This document shows, one piece after another, positions 19,483-28,003 of a stretch of 64,000 bases of DNA. The notes below the pieces were generated by a model, which searched no databases, was not told the origin of the DNA, and saw only the letters and a list, made by a program, of their open reading frames with translations. A program made the position numbers and the translations under genes. The DNA comes from Thauera sp. K11 (GTDB lineage Bacteria > Pseudomonadota > Gammaproteobacteria > Burkholderiales > Rhodocyclaceae): NCBI RefSeq assembly GCF_002354895.1, contig NZ_CP023439.1, forward strand, positions 4,650,001 to 4,714,000, in the 5' to 3' direction. Position 1 is the stretch's first letter. Every line of letters begins with the position of its first letter.

Positions 19483-19986
19483 ATGCATGCCAGCGCCGCG
19501 CTGCTGGGCGCGGCGCTGGCGGCGTCCGTGCCCGTAGCTTCGGCCGCCGGGTTGGAGCCCGCGCCCGGGCTGCCGCCGGCCCCGCCCGCGCTGCAGCAGG
19601 TGCTCGACGCGGTGCGCGGCAAGGCGGTGATCGTGAATTTCTGGGCGAGCTGGTGCGAGCCCTGCCGCAAGGAGATGCCGGCGCTGGTCGAACTCGACGA
19701 GCGCGAGCCCGGCGTGGCGCTGGTCACCGTCGCGGTGGCCGACCGTGCCGCCGACACCCGCCGCTTTCTCGCCGACCACCTGATCGGGAACACCGTCGTC
19801 GTTCCCGATCCCGACCAGGGCATCGCGCGGGCGTGGAACGCCCGCATGATCCCCACCACCTATGTGCTCGACGCCCGCCACCAGCCGCGCTACCGCGTGG
19901 TCGGCGAGGCCGACTGGCGCGACGCCGCCCTGCAGGATCGCGTGCGCGCCCTCGCCGCCGGCGAATCGGAAGGACGAACCGAATGA
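19483..19986 (+). CDS. TlpA-like exported thioredoxin
   Basis: This 167-residue protein has a signal peptide (MHASAALLGAALAASVPVAS) and a thioredoxin fold. The active site VIVNFWASWCEPCRKEMPAL gives a Cys58-X-X-Cys61 pair, and the cis-proline loop is MIPTTYVLD. TlpA/ResA-type proteins reduce periplasmic disulfides, often for cytochrome maturation or sulfur oxidation (SoxW-like). It starts within nine bases of the stop of the sulfide-dehydrogenase-like gene; an in-frame GTG at 19471 overlaps that stop and is an alternative. The context suggests a reductant role for the upstream flavoprotein system. Confidence 0.82.
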   Translation: MHASAALLGAALAASVPVASAAGLEPAPGLPPAPPALQQVLDAVRGKAVIVNFWASWCEPCRKEMPALVELDEREPGVALVTVAVADRAADTRRFLADHLIGNTVVVPDPDQGIARAWNARMIPTTYVLDARHQPRYRVVGEADWRDAALQDRVRALAAGESEGRTE

Positions 19987-20108
19987 ACCGCCGCCGGCGC
20001 TTCGACAGCCTGGACCCGGATACGCGCTGACGGCGAAGGAGATCGCCCGGGCGGGGAACGGAGGGCGCGGCGGCGCGGGTTCGATGCGGGCCGCGCGCGC
20101 CGTGCCGG

Positions 20109-20609
20109 TCAGTACAGGAAGGGGATCAGCCTGCGCACCCGCCGCCGGTAGTCGGCGTAGTCGGGAAAGCGCGCCATCAGCCAGGTCTCTTCGCGGCGCG
20201 ACTTGAGGTCGAAGAACGCGAACAGCAGGGCGGCATAGGCCAGCGTCAGCCAGCCCTGCACGAACAGCGCCCAGCCGAAGGCCAGCAGCAGCACGCCGCA
20301 GTAGATCGGGTGGCGGACGTAGCGGTACAGGCCGGTGGTGACGAGGGTGGCATCGTCCCTGGGGTGCGGCAGCGGCGTCAGGTTGCTGCCCAGATGCAGT
20401 GCGGCGGCGGCGCAGATCGCCGCCCCGAGCACGAGCAGCCCGATGCCGGCGGCGGTGGCGAGGGCGGCGGCCGGCTCGGGCCATGGCGGCAGGCCGGAGG
20501 CGCTGCGCGGGCCGAACGCGACCAGCGCGAAGAGCAGGCCCTGCGCGGCGACGTACCACTCGCCGCGCCGGCCTTTCCACCACGGGTGGCGGGTTGGTTG
20601 GTCGTTCAT
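20109..20609 (-). CDS. Isoprenylcysteine carboxyl methyltransferase-like membrane protein
   Basis: The 166-residue membrane protein has about four transmembrane helices and the motif GLYRYVRHPIYCGVLLL, diagnostic for the ICMT/PEMT-type methyltransferase fold that binds S-adenosylmethionine. The C-terminal part (FFDLKSRREETWLMARFPDYADYRRRVRRLIPFLY) is also typical. Bacterial members have varied and mostly unknown substrates (lipids, small thiols). It is convergent with the TlpA-like gene and not obviously part of its operon. The start was chosen at MNDQPTRHPWW because upstream sequence has no family similarity. Confidence 0.8.
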   Translation of the reverse strand: MNDQPTRHPWWKGRRGEWYVAAQGLLFALVAFGPRSASGLPPWPEPAAALATAAGIGLLVLGAAICAAAALHLGSNLTPLPHPRDDATLVTTGLYRYVRHPIYCGVLLLAFGWALFVQGWLTLAYAALLFAFFDLKSRREETWLMARFPDYADYRRRVRRLIPFLY

Positions 20610-20841
20610 GGTCCGGGTCCATCTGCAAGAGGCGGTCGACGTTGCGGGTCGGCGGCGCGATCCCGCACCGCGTCGCCCGCTTTCTCTCCCACATGGTAGA
20701 GCCCGCGGACGAAGTCTGCCTTCGGGGAGCACCGCGGCAACCCGGGCGACCCGGCGGGCGGGCCGTTCGGCTGCGCGCCGCCTGCCCGCCTCACGCCGGG
20801 TCGCTACCGAAGCATTGCGAACGGGGTTCGGGTTTGTTAAG

Positions 20842-20871
20842 CTTTATATCAAGCGCTTGCTTGATATAAAG
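20842..20871. promoter_or_regulatory. Operator-like palindrome before the Rieske ferredoxin block
   Basis: A perfect inverted repeat has 13-bp arms, CTTTATATCAAGC and GCTTGATATAAAG, with a 4-base spacer. Its centre, TCAAGCGCTTGCTTGAT (20849-20865), recurs exactly in front of the Rieske oxygenase operon (36686-36702, - strand), in the same orientation relative to the gene. It lies 67 bases before the ferredoxin start. The remaining gap (20610-20841) holds nothing I recognise. It is the best candidate site for the TetR regulator encoded at 24568-25275. Confidence 0.8.
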
Positions 20872-20937
20872 CGTTGGCCCTGCGGAGACGGCTCCGCATG
20901 GAGATCACCGTACTCGCGCCCTGCAGCGGAGGAACCC

Positions 20938-21264
20938 ATGTCCCGACATCCACTTACGCGGCTTTGCGCCATCGAAGACGTTCCCGACGGCGGGGCGCTG
21001 CAGGTGGTCCTGCCCGAGCGTCCGCCGCTCGCCGTATTCCGCCTCGAGGGACGATGTTTCGTGACCGACGACACGTGCACTCACGGCAACGCATCCCTGT
21101 GCGACGGCGACGTCGAAGGCGGCCTCGTCATCTGCCCCTTCCATGCGGGCTCCTTCGACATACGGACGGGGGAAGCCGTCGACCGGCCCTGTGTGAAGAA
21201 GCTGCAGACCTACGAGGCCATCGAAGACGGCGGCGCCCTCTACACAGTTTTCCCGGAAGGCTGA
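20938..21264 (+). CDS. Rieske-type [2Fe-2S] ferredoxin of a ring-hydroxylating oxygenase
   Basis: The 108-residue Rieske ferredoxin has Cys47-X-His49 in DTCTHGNASL and Cys66-X2-His69 in ICPFHAG, the ligand set of BphF/HcaC-type ferredoxins. It should carry electrons from the reductase encoded next to the oxygenase component. No oxygenase is on this strand; the matching alpha/beta pair lies 14 kb away on the other strand behind the same operator sequence. GGAGG precedes the ATG by 5 bases. The length is normal. It is the first gene of the + strand block. Confidence 0.93.
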   Translation: MSRHPLTRLCAIEDVPDGGALQVVLPERPPLAVFRLEGRCFVTDDTCTHGNASLCDGDVEGGLVICPFHAGSFDIRTGEAVDRPCVKKLQTYEAIEDGGALYTVFPEG

Positions 21265-21273
21265 TCGAAGATC

Positions 21274-22521
21274 ATGAGCATACCGACCGCAATTTACGAC
21301 GTGATCATCATCGGCGCCGGCGTCGGGGGAGCGAGCGCGGCGGAAGCCGTCCTGTCATGCGACGACGCACGGACCATCCTCCTGATCAACGAAGAGGAAT
21401 GGCTGCCCTACGACCGTCCTCCGCTGTCGAAGGAAGTGCTGCTTTCCCGGGCGCAGCCGGAAGAGATCGGCCTGCTGGCGGACCAGGTCCGGGCGAACGC
21501 CAGGCTGACCATGCGCAACGGGACGAAAGCCGCCGGCATCGACCGGCACGACAAGACGGTGCGCCTGTCGGACGATTCGGTCGTCGGCTACCGCAGCCTC
21601 ATCCTGGCCACCGGCTCCCGGGCGCGAGAGCTGGACCCGGCGATCCTAGATGCAGGGCCGGCGGCCGCGGTCTTCCACCTGAGGACGCTCGGCGATGCCC
21701 TGGCCCTGAGAGAGAGCCTGGCGAAGGGCGAGGCGCTGCGCCTCGTCATCATCGGCGCGGGGTTCATCGGGCTCGAGGTCGCCGCCGCCGCGATCCGGTG
21801 CGGCTGCGATGTCACCGTCCTCGAGGCCGGCCCCAGGGTGGTGGGAAGAGGCGCATCCGGGCCCGTGGCCGAATTCCTCCGGCAGCGCCACGAGCGCGAG
21901 GGCGTCAGATTCCTCCTGCAGGCCCAGGCAGCCGGGATCGCGCGCGTCGGGGCAGGGCTGCAGGTCACGCTTGCCGACGGAGAATCCCTGCCCGCGGATG
22001 CGATCGTCGTGGGCATCGGGACCATTGCCAACGACGGGCTCGCGCACGAGGCGGGGCTTGCCTGCGCGAACGGCATCCTGGTGGATGGATGCTGCAGGAC
22101 GAGCGATCCGTCGATCTACGCCGTCGGCGACGTGGCGTGCATGGCGGAGGCCGGCGTGCCGCGGACGGCGAGGATGGAGCACTGGCAGGCCGCGCGCACG
22201 ATGGGCGGGATCGCGGGCCGGAACGCGTGCGGTGCGGACGAGCGCCATCAGGAGGTGCCGTGGGTGTGGACCGATCAATACGACCTCAACGTCCAGTTCC
22301 TCGGCCATACCTCCGATCGGAACTGCCAGGTGACGAGAGGCGATCCCGCCGACGGGAAGTGGGCCCTCTTCGAGAAGGATGGCGACGCGCTGGCGGCCGC
22401 GACCCTCGTCAACATGGGCAGGGAAAGGCGAACCGTCGAGCGGCTGATCGCAAGAAGGATTCCCGTTCCCGACGACATGCTCCGGGACGCCGGGTTCGAA
22501 CTCAAATCGTTGCTGCGCTAG
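21274..22521 (+). CDS. NADH:ferredoxin reductase (BphA4/rhodocoxin-reductase type)
   Basis: The 415-residue FAD protein has two dinucleotide-binding folds: IIIGAGVGGASAAEA at the N-terminus for FAD, and VIIGAGFIGLEVAAAA near residue 165 for NAD(P)H. The second FAD segment is SIYAVGDVAC near residue 280. This is the single-polypeptide reductase of three-component Rieske dioxygenases. It lies nine bases behind the ferredoxin gene. The C-terminal domain (VPWVWTDQYDLNVQFLG) is typical of the family. Together with the ferredoxin it supplies electrons for the oxygenase. Confidence 0.93.
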   Translation: MSIPTAIYDVIIIGAGVGGASAAEAVLSCDDARTILLINEEEWLPYDRPPLSKEVLLSRAQPEEIGLLADQVRANARLTMRNGTKAAGIDRHDKTVRLSDDSVVGYRSLILATGSRARELDPAILDAGPAAAVFHLRTLGDALALRESLAKGEALRLVIIGAGFIGLEVAAAAIRCGCDVTVLEAGPRVVGRGASGPVAEFLRQRHEREGVRFLLQAQAAGIARVGAGLQVTLADGESLPADAIVVGIGTIANDGLAHEAGLACANGILVDGCCRTSDPSIYAVGDVACMAEAGVPRTARMEHWQAARTMGGIAGRNACGADERHQEVPWVWTDQYDLNVQFLGHTSDRNCQVTRGDPADGKWALFEKDGDALAAATLVNMGRERRTVERLIARRIPVPDDMLRDAGFELKSLLR

Positions 22522-22616
22522 CAGGCCGAAACGGCCCGTTCCAGGGAGCCTCGCCGTTCGATGAAAGCCATCGTCCGGCCGATGGCAGATCGTTCTCCTG
22601 AAAGGTACCGCGAAGA

Positions 22617-23186
22617 ATGAAGAACACCGCGATTCTGCAGATCCATGAAGAGCACCGCGCGATAGGCGCCGTCGTCCACGGGCTGCTCCACTTCGCCAGG
22701 GAAGCCGGCCGGCAAGCGCCCAGCCTTCCGCTGCTCCGGACGATGCTCGACTACATCGAGCAGTTTCCGCAAAAGCTCCATCACATCAAGGAAGAGAAAT
22801 ACATCTTCTCCGCCCTGCGCGCGCGAAGCCCGGAAGCCGGCGCCCTGATCGAGAATCTGAACGCGCAACATGCCGACGACCTGGCATTGACCGCAAGCCT
22901 GCGAGCGCAACTGCAGGACCTCGAAGCCGGCGCCGAAGGGGCGGCGGAGCGCTTTTGCGCAAGCGTGGATCGTTTCGCCGATCTCCAGTGGCGGCACATG
23001 GCGGAGGAAGAACGGCTGCTCCTTCCGCTCGCGGAGAAACATCTGGATGACGCCGACTGGAACCGCATCGCCGAAGCATTCGGCGAAAACGGAGACCCCC
23101 GCTTCCGGGGGGACAACAAGTCCAGGTTCGATGAAATGTTCAGGCTGATCGTGTCGACGGCACCCGGGCCGATCGGGCTCGGCTGA
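22617..23186 (+). CDS. Hemerythrin-like HHE-domain protein 1
   Basis: The 189-residue four-helix protein has the HHE iron-binding pattern: IHEEHRAIGAVVHGLL, KLHHIKEEKYIFSAL, HADDLALTASL and WRHMAEEERLLLPLAE. Such proteins bind a di-iron site and oxygen or sense redox state. The C-terminus ends TAPGPIGLG, almost the same ending as the second hemerythrin-like protein at 53706-54302. Between helix 4 and this tail the peptide GDPRFRGDN is encoded by a short GC inverted repeat (ACCCCCGC...GGGGGG), which looks like an in-frame repeat insertion. Its place inside a Rieske oxygenase block suggests an oxygen-related role; this is inference. Confidence 0.85.
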   Translation: MKNTAILQIHEEHRAIGAVVHGLLHFAREAGRQAPSLPLLRTMLDYIEQFPQKLHHIKEEKYIFSALRARSPEAGALIENLNAQHADDLALTASLRAQLQDLEAGAEGAAERFCASVDRFADLQWRHMAEEERLLLPLAEKHLDDADWNRIAEAFGENGDPRFRGDNKSRFDEMFRLIVSTAPGPIGLG

Positions 23187-23267
23187 CGAATCCGGCCGGC
23201 TGTGGACGATTTTCCGGTTCCTCCGGTCGAGGGATCTCCCCGGAATCTGCTGAAAGAGGCAAGAACA

Positions 23268-24449
23268 TTGAACGAAACGAAAAAGCCGCTCGACGGCATC
23301 ACGGTCGTCGAACTGGCGGGGCTGGGCCCCGCGCCGTTCTGCGGGATGCTGCTGTCCGACATGGGCGCGCGCGTGATTCGCGTCGACCGCCCGCCCGCAG
23401 GGACCGGAAACGGCCTGCAGGACATCTCCGACGGCCCGGTGAACAGGGGGCGGGAATCCATCTCGATCGACCTGCGCCACGAGTCCGGCATCGGCGTCCT
23501 CATGCGGCTGGTACGCAGGGCCGACGTGCTGATCGAGGGCTTTCGCCCCGGCGTCGCCGAGAAACTGGGCTTCGGTCCCGAAGCCTGCCGGCGGATCAAT
23601 CCGGCGCTGATCTTCGCGAGGATGACCGGCTGGGGCCAGACGGGGCCGCTGGCCAGCGCGGCGGGGCACGACATCAACTACATCGGCCTGAGCGGGGCGC
23701 TCCACGCGATGGGAGATGCCGACCGCGCCCCGGCGCCGCCGCTGAACCTGGTGGGGGACTATGGCGGCGGCGGAATGCTCCTGGCCTACGGCATCGTCTG
23801 CGCCCTGCTCGAGGCGCGCAGTTCGGGGCGGGGGCAGGTTCTCGATGCGGCGATGACGGATGGCGCGGCCCTGCTGATGAGTCCGATCTACGCCATGCTC
23901 GGCGCCGATCACTGGCGCAACGAACGCCAGGCCAATTTTCTCGACGGCGCCGCGCCGTTCTACTGCACGTACCGCTGCGCGGACGGCAGGTTCATGGCGG
24001 TGGGGGCGATAGAGCCCCCCTTCTACAGGCAATTCCTCGGCCTGCTGGAGATCGGCTGCGTGTCCCCGTCGGACCAATGGCGGAAGGACACCTGGCAGGA
24101 CACCAGGACGCGGATCGCAGGCCGCTTCATGGAAAAGACGCGGGACGAATGGGCCGCGGTCTTCGACGGCAGCGATGCCTGCTGCACGCCCGTGCTGGAC
24201 ATGATCGAGGCGCCGCAGCACCCGCACAACGCCGCGCGCTCGACCTTCACCCGCATGCACGGCATGAGCGTACCGAGCCCGGCCCCCCGGCTGTCCCGCA
24301 CGCCGCCCGGGATGGCGGGCGGCGTCCCGCGCATCGGCGAACATACGCAACCCATTCTCGAGGGCCACGGCTTCTCGCCGGCCGAGATCGATGCGCTGCA
24401 CGCCGGGAAGGTGGTCTTCATGCGGCATCCCGCGGCTGGGCCGCGCTAG
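23268..24449 (+). CDS. Alpha-methylacyl-CoA racemase (class III CoA-transferase fold)
   Basis: The 393-residue CaiB/BaiF-fold protein keeps the catalytic residues of alpha-methylacyl-CoA racemase with identical spacing to M. tuberculosis MCR (His126/Asp156/Glu241). Here they are His134 in AAGHDINYIG, Asp164 in LNLVGDYGGGGM and Glu249 in VGAIEPPF. It should epimerise 2-methyl-branched acyl-CoA thioesters, for example (R)- and (S)-2-arylpropionyl-CoA. The start is taken as TTG 23268, with GAAAGAGG 8 bases upstream, because LDGITVVELAGLGPAPFCGM is the family N-terminus. A GTG at 23202 in the same frame would add 22 residues. It is the last gene of the + block and convergent with the TetR gene. 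Confidence 0.88.
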   Translation: MNETKKPLDGITVVELAGLGPAPFCGMLLSDMGARVIRVDRPPAGTGNGLQDISDGPVNRGRESISIDLRHESGIGVLMRLVRRADVLIEGFRPGVAEKLGFGPEACRRINPALIFARMTGWGQTGPLASAAGHDINYIGLSGALHAMGDADRAPAPPLNLVGDYGGGGMLLAYGIVCALLEARSSGRGQVLDAAMTDGAALLMSPIYAMLGADHWRNERQANFLDGAAPFYCTYRCADGRFMAVGAIEPPFYRQFLGLLEIGCVSPSDQWRKDTWQDTRTRIAGRFMEKTRDEWAAVFDGSDACCTPVLDMIEAPQHPHNAARSTFTRMHGMSVPSPAPRLSRTPPGMAGGVPRIGEHTQPILEGHGFSPAEIDALHAGKVVFMRHPAAGPR

Positions 24450-24567
24450 GCGGGCGGCGCGGAAACGGGCCGCGATGCACGCAGCGATGCGACGTGGGGC
24501 GATGGAATGCGGCACGCTCCCGCGGATCGGCGGCCGCGCGCCCGCGTAGCACCGGAGAGGCGCTACG

Positions 24568-25275
24568 TCACAGATCGCCGTCGCCGGCGATGCCGGAAAA
24601 TCCGTCGCGACCTTCGAGCATCCTGAAAGGCGTGGGATCGGGTTCGTTCAGCAATGATCGGGTCATGGCCTTCGCCAGTTCGTCGATCTGGGCCGGCCGC
24701 GGGCGATGGACCCATTGCGCAGTCCAGTTGAGCGCTCCGATCGCCACCTTGCGGAACAGGTTCTTGTCCCCGCGGATCAGGCCGGCCGCCTTGACCTCGT
24801 CGAGCACCTGGTACCAAAGCGCCCTGTAGTCCCGGCTCAGCTCCAGCAGCGGCGCCTGCATGTGTTCCGGCAGGCAGCGCAGATCCTGCAGCCAGATATG
24901 GTGGAAGTGCGTCTTCTCGCCATGCAGCGCCCGCAGATGGCCGAGGACGAGCGCATCGAACCGGGCCCGCGCGCCTGTCACGCCTTCCACCGTCACCCTG
25001 ACGATCGCGACGCCTTCCTCCATCCCCTGGCGGAGTACCGCGGCCAGGATCTCCTCTTTCGACTCGAAGTGATAGAAGATGCTTCCGGAGGTGATCCCCG
25101 CTTCCCTTGCGATTTCCCGGACGGTCGCGCCTTCGTAGCCGCGCTCGTAGAACAGCTTGGCGGCCGCTTCCACCAGCGCCTGCTGGCGATCCCCCTGATA
25201 GGCCCCCGGACGGCCCCTGCGCCGCGCGCCCTTGTCGGCTGCGGGCGGTGAAGAGATTTCATTCATCTGCTTCAT
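24568..25275 (-). CDS. TetR-family transcriptional regulator
   Basis: The 235-residue protein has an N-terminal helix-turn-helix (YERGYEGATVREIAREAGIT followed by SGSIFYHFESKEEILAAVL) at residues 40-80 and a long all-helical ligand domain. The helix-turn-helix and ligand layout resemble TetR regulators that sense acyl-CoA or aromatic ligands, but the ligand cannot be read from sequence. The gene sits between two blocks of an oxygenase pathway that share an operator-like repeat, which makes it their probable repressor. The basic leader GARRRGRPGAYQGDR is usual. ATG 25266 is an alternative start. No copy of the operator is seen before its own gene. Confidence 0.9.
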   Translation of the reverse strand: MKQMNEISSPPAADKGARRRGRPGAYQGDRQQALVEAAAKLFYERGYEGATVREIAREAGITSGSIFYHFESKEEILAAVLRQGMEEGVAIVRVTVEGVTGARARFDALVLGHLRALHGEKTHFHHIWLQDLRCLPEHMQAPLLELSRDYRALWYQVLDEVKAAGLIRGDKNLFRKVAIGALNWTAQWVHRPRPAQIDELAKAMTRSLLNEPDPTPFRMLEGRDGFSGIAGDGDL

Positions 25276-25455
25276 TTCTATGATTTTCGGGAGGCGCTCC
25301 GGAACGGATCGAGGCCCGCCCGGAAGTTGGTCTCACGTCCCGGAACTTTACACCAGCCCGCCGCAAAGCCAAGCCTGCGGCCATTCCCGGCGCTTGGCCG
25401 GCAAAGCGGAAATGCATGGGCCGGGCGGGCGGGAACGTGGTGCGGAGCACGGCCG

Positions 25456-26232
25456 TCAGGCTCCGAGATAGGCCCTCCGCACCTCCTCATCGTTGCACAG
25501 CGCGAAACCCTCTCCGGCCCGGGTCACGCGCCCGGCCTCGAGGACGTAGCCGTAGTCGGCCAGTTCGAGGGCGGCGGTCGCGTTCTGCTCGACGATCAGG
25601 ATCGTCATGCCCTGCTTCTGCAGCCGCCTGACGACATTGAAGACTTCCGCGATCAGGAGCGGCGCCAGGCCCATGCTCGGCTCGTCCAGCAGGAGCAGGC
25701 GGGGCTTGCCCATCAGCGCGCGGCCGATCGCGAGCATCTGCTGCTGCCCGCCCGACAGGGTGCCGGCGGCGAGCGAACGCTTGTCGCGCAGGATGGGAAA
25801 CAGGGCATAGACCTGCTCGAGTTCCTGTGCGAGCCGGTCGCGCTTCTCCTTGCGGGAATAGGCGCCCAGCATGAGGTTGTCCTCGACCGTCAGCGGCGCG
25901 AAGACGCGGCGCCCCTCGGGCACGTGGGCGATGCCGGCCTCGACCCGCCGCGGCGGCCTGAGGGCGGCGATGTCGCGGCCCATGTAGCGGATGCTCCCCG
26001 CACCCGGCGCATGCAGGCCGGAGAGCGTGCGCAGGAGCGTGGATTTCCCCGCGCCGTTGCTCCCCACCAGGGCCACCAGTTCGCCCTGGCGGACCTCGAG
26101 CGAGACGCCGTCCAGCGCACGGACGCTGCCGTGGAACACGGACAGCCCCTCCACTTCCAGCACCGGCTCGCCGCCCCGTGCGGCCGGGGCCTGCCCGGCC
26201 GCGAACACCGCATCGTCGATCTTCGCATTCAT
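25456..26232 (-). CDS. Liv-type ABC transporter ATP-binding protein (LivF-like)
   Basis: The 258-residue ABC ATPase has Walker A GSNGAGKSTLL, signature LSGGQQQMLAIGRAL, Walker B LLLLDEPSMGLAP and the LivF-type ending (EEVRRAYLGA). It pairs with the LivG-like ATPase encoded directly upstream; the two genes overlap at ATGA. The N-terminal 20 residues (MNAKIDDAVFAAGQAPAARG) are a leader not seen in LivF of E. coli. It is the last gene of the 12-gene - strand block. It energises import of the pathway substrate, probably an aromatic or aliphatic carboxylate rather than an amino acid. Confidence 0.92.
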   Translation of the reverse strand: MNAKIDDAVFAAGQAPAARGGEPVLEVEGLSVFHGSVRALDGVSLEVRQGELVALVGSNGAGKSTLLRTLSGLHAPGAGSIRYMGRDIAALRPPRRVEAGIAHVPEGRRVFAPLTVEDNLMLGAYSRKEKRDRLAQELEQVYALFPILRDKRSLAAGTLSGGQQQMLAIGRALMGKPRLLLLDEPSMGLAPLLIAEVFNVVRRLQKQGMTILIVEQNATAALELADYGYVLEAGRVTRAGEGFALCNDEEVRRAYLGA

Positions 26233-26993
26233 CAGACAGCCCGTCCCAAGTACGCTGCAACGACCTCCGGATTGTCGCGAACGGCTTCCGGGGCTCCCTC
26301 CGCCAGCTTCTTCCCGTAGTTGAGCACGACGATATGCCTCGACACGGACATGACGAGCTTCATGTCGTGTTCGACCAGTACCGTCGTCACGCCCGACGCG
26401 CTGAGTTTCGCAATGAGTTCGGACAGGTCCGCCTTCTCCGGCGCGCCGAGCCCGGCGGCCGGCTCGTCCAGCAGGATGAGCTTGGGCGAACCGGCCAGCG
26501 CGCGGGCGATCTCGAGCCGCTTCAGGGCGCCGTAGGGCATGGCGCCGGGATTCTCGCCGATGTAGCGGTCCAGTCCGACGTAGGCCATCAGATAAGCGGC
26601 CCGCTGGCGGCATTCCCTGTCCGCGGCGACGATGGACCTGCGGCGCAGCGCGGCCGGCGTCAGCCGGCTGTCGAGCTGCAGGTGGCTGCCGAGCATGACG
26701 TTCTCGACCGCGGACATGTTGTAGCAGATCTGCGGGGTCTGGAACGTGCGTCCCAGGCCCAGGCCGACCCTGGTATGCGTCGGCTTGCCGATCAGGCTGC
26801 GTCCGCCCAGCCGGACGTCGCCGCTGCAGGGCTCGTAGATGCCGGTGATGAGATTGAGCAGCGTCGTCTTGCCGGCACCGTTGGGGCCGATGATGGAATT
26901 CACCGTTCCGGCCTCGATCGCGAACGAGACGTCGTCGGTGGCCCGCAATCCGCCGAAAACCTTGCACAGCGAAACAACCTGGAGGTCGCTCAT
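26232..26993 (-). CDS. Liv-type ABC transporter ATP-binding protein (LivG-like)
   Basis: The 253-residue ABC ATPase has Walker [17 protein letters not shown], a Q-loop region GRTFQTPQICYNMSAVENV, a degenerate signature PYGALKRLEIARAL and Walker [12 protein letters not shown]. The extended insert after the Q-loop and the HDMKLVMSV motif identify LivG rather than LivF. It overlaps both neighbours by a few bases, showing tight translational coupling in the importer set. Confidence 0.92.
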   Translation of the reverse strand: MSDLQVVSLCKVFGGLRATDDVSFAIEAGTVNSIIGPNGAGKTTLLNLITGIYEPCSGDVRLGGRSLIGKPTHTRVGLGLGRTFQTPQICYNMSAVENVMLGSHLQLDSRLTPAALRRRSIVAADRECRQRAAYLMAYVGLDRYIGENPGAMPYGALKRLEIARALAGSPKLILLDEPAAGLGAPEKADLSELIAKLSASGVTTVLVEHDMKLVMSVSRHIVVLNYGKKLAEGAPEAVRDNPEVVAAYLGRAV

Positions 26994-28003
26994 CGGTGGA
27001 ACCTCCTGGCCAGTTGCGCGAGCGTCGGCACCAGCCCCTTGGGCATGAATACCATGACGAGAATCAGGATCAGCCCGTACACCAGGGATTCATGGTGCTC
27101 GAGCGAGGTGAGGACCTGCGGCAGCATGGTCACGATGCCCGCGCCGACGACTGCGCCGGCCACGGATCCCATGCCGCCGAGGATCACCATCAGGATGAGT
27201 TCGATCGACTGCATGAAATCCGCGCTCTTGGGCGTGATGAAGCCCGAATACAGCGCTCCGACGCCGCCCATCATCGCCGTCAGCACCGCGGAAACCGTAA
27301 AGATGCGCACCTTGTTCCAGGAGATGTCGATGCCGGACGAGGCCGCGAGCGCGTCGGGCCCCTCCAGCGCGCGCAGGGCGCGGCCGATAGGCGCGTCGAC
27401 GAGGTTGCAGGCCATCCAGTACACCAGCAGCAGGATGCCGCCGACGATCCAGTACCACTGCGCGGCGCTGTCGATCTCGGTGCCGAAGACGGTGAGGACC
27501 GCCAGCGACATGCCGTCCGGCCCCCCCGTCAGCCAGACCTCGTTGCTGATGACGAGATAGATGATCATCCCCAGGCCCAGGGTCGCCATCGCGAGGTAAT
27601 AGCCCTTCAGGCGCAGGATCGGGTGGCCGACCAGGAAGGCGAGGCCCCCCGCCGCGGCCGCGGAGACGGCGACCCCGAGCAGTGGCGGCCAGCCGTAGCG
27701 GGAGGACAGGATCGCCGTGCCATATGCGCCGATGGCCATGAATCCCGCATGGCCCAGGCTGATCTGGCCGGCATGGCCCACGAGCAGGTTGAGGCTGATC
27801 GCGATCACCGCATGGATGCCGATCATGACCGCCATATGGAGCTGGTATTCCGAGCTTGTGGCGAAGGGCAGCAGCGCGATGATCCCGCCGAGCGCGATCA
27901 CGGGGCCCATCCGCAGCGGCGAGCGGGTCTCCACCTTCGCGTTTGCGGACGGCGCCGCGGGGACGACCTCGGCGGGCGTCGCCATTTCGTTCATGTTTGC
28001 CAT
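26990..28003 (-). CDS. Liv-type ABC transporter permease (LivM-like)
   Basis: The 337-residue permease has about ten hydrophobic helices and the LivM signature LLVGHAGQISLGHAGFMAIGAY, followed by ALRALEGPDALAASSGIDISWNKVRIF, the cytoplasmic coupling loop that contacts the ATPase. An N-terminal extension of about 25 hydrophilic residues precedes the first helix. It overlaps LivH-like (ATGA) and LivG-like genes. It forms the pore with the LivH-like protein. Confidence 0.9.
   Translation of the reverse strand: MANMNEMATPAEVVPAAPSANAKVETRSPLRMGPVIALGGIIALLPFATSSEYQLHMAVMIGIHAVIAISLNLLVGHAGQISLGHAGFMAIGAYGTAILSSRYGWPPLLGVAVSAAAAGGLAFLVGHPILRLKGYYLAMATLGLGMIIYLVISNEVWLTGGPDGMSLAVLTVFGTEIDSAAQWYWIVGGILLLVYWMACNLVDAPIGRALRALEGPDALAASSGIDISWNKVRIFTVSAVLTAMMGGVGALYSGFITPKSADFMQSIELILMVILGGMGSVAGAVVGAGIVTMLPQVLTSLEHHESLVYGLILILVMVFMPKGLVPTLAQLARRFHR

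Noticed and set aside
25456..26967. Single 503-residue double ATPase from the LivF/LivG pair
   Set aside because: The first half of that frame is a shadow of the LivG gene; the two ATPases are separate overlapping genes.
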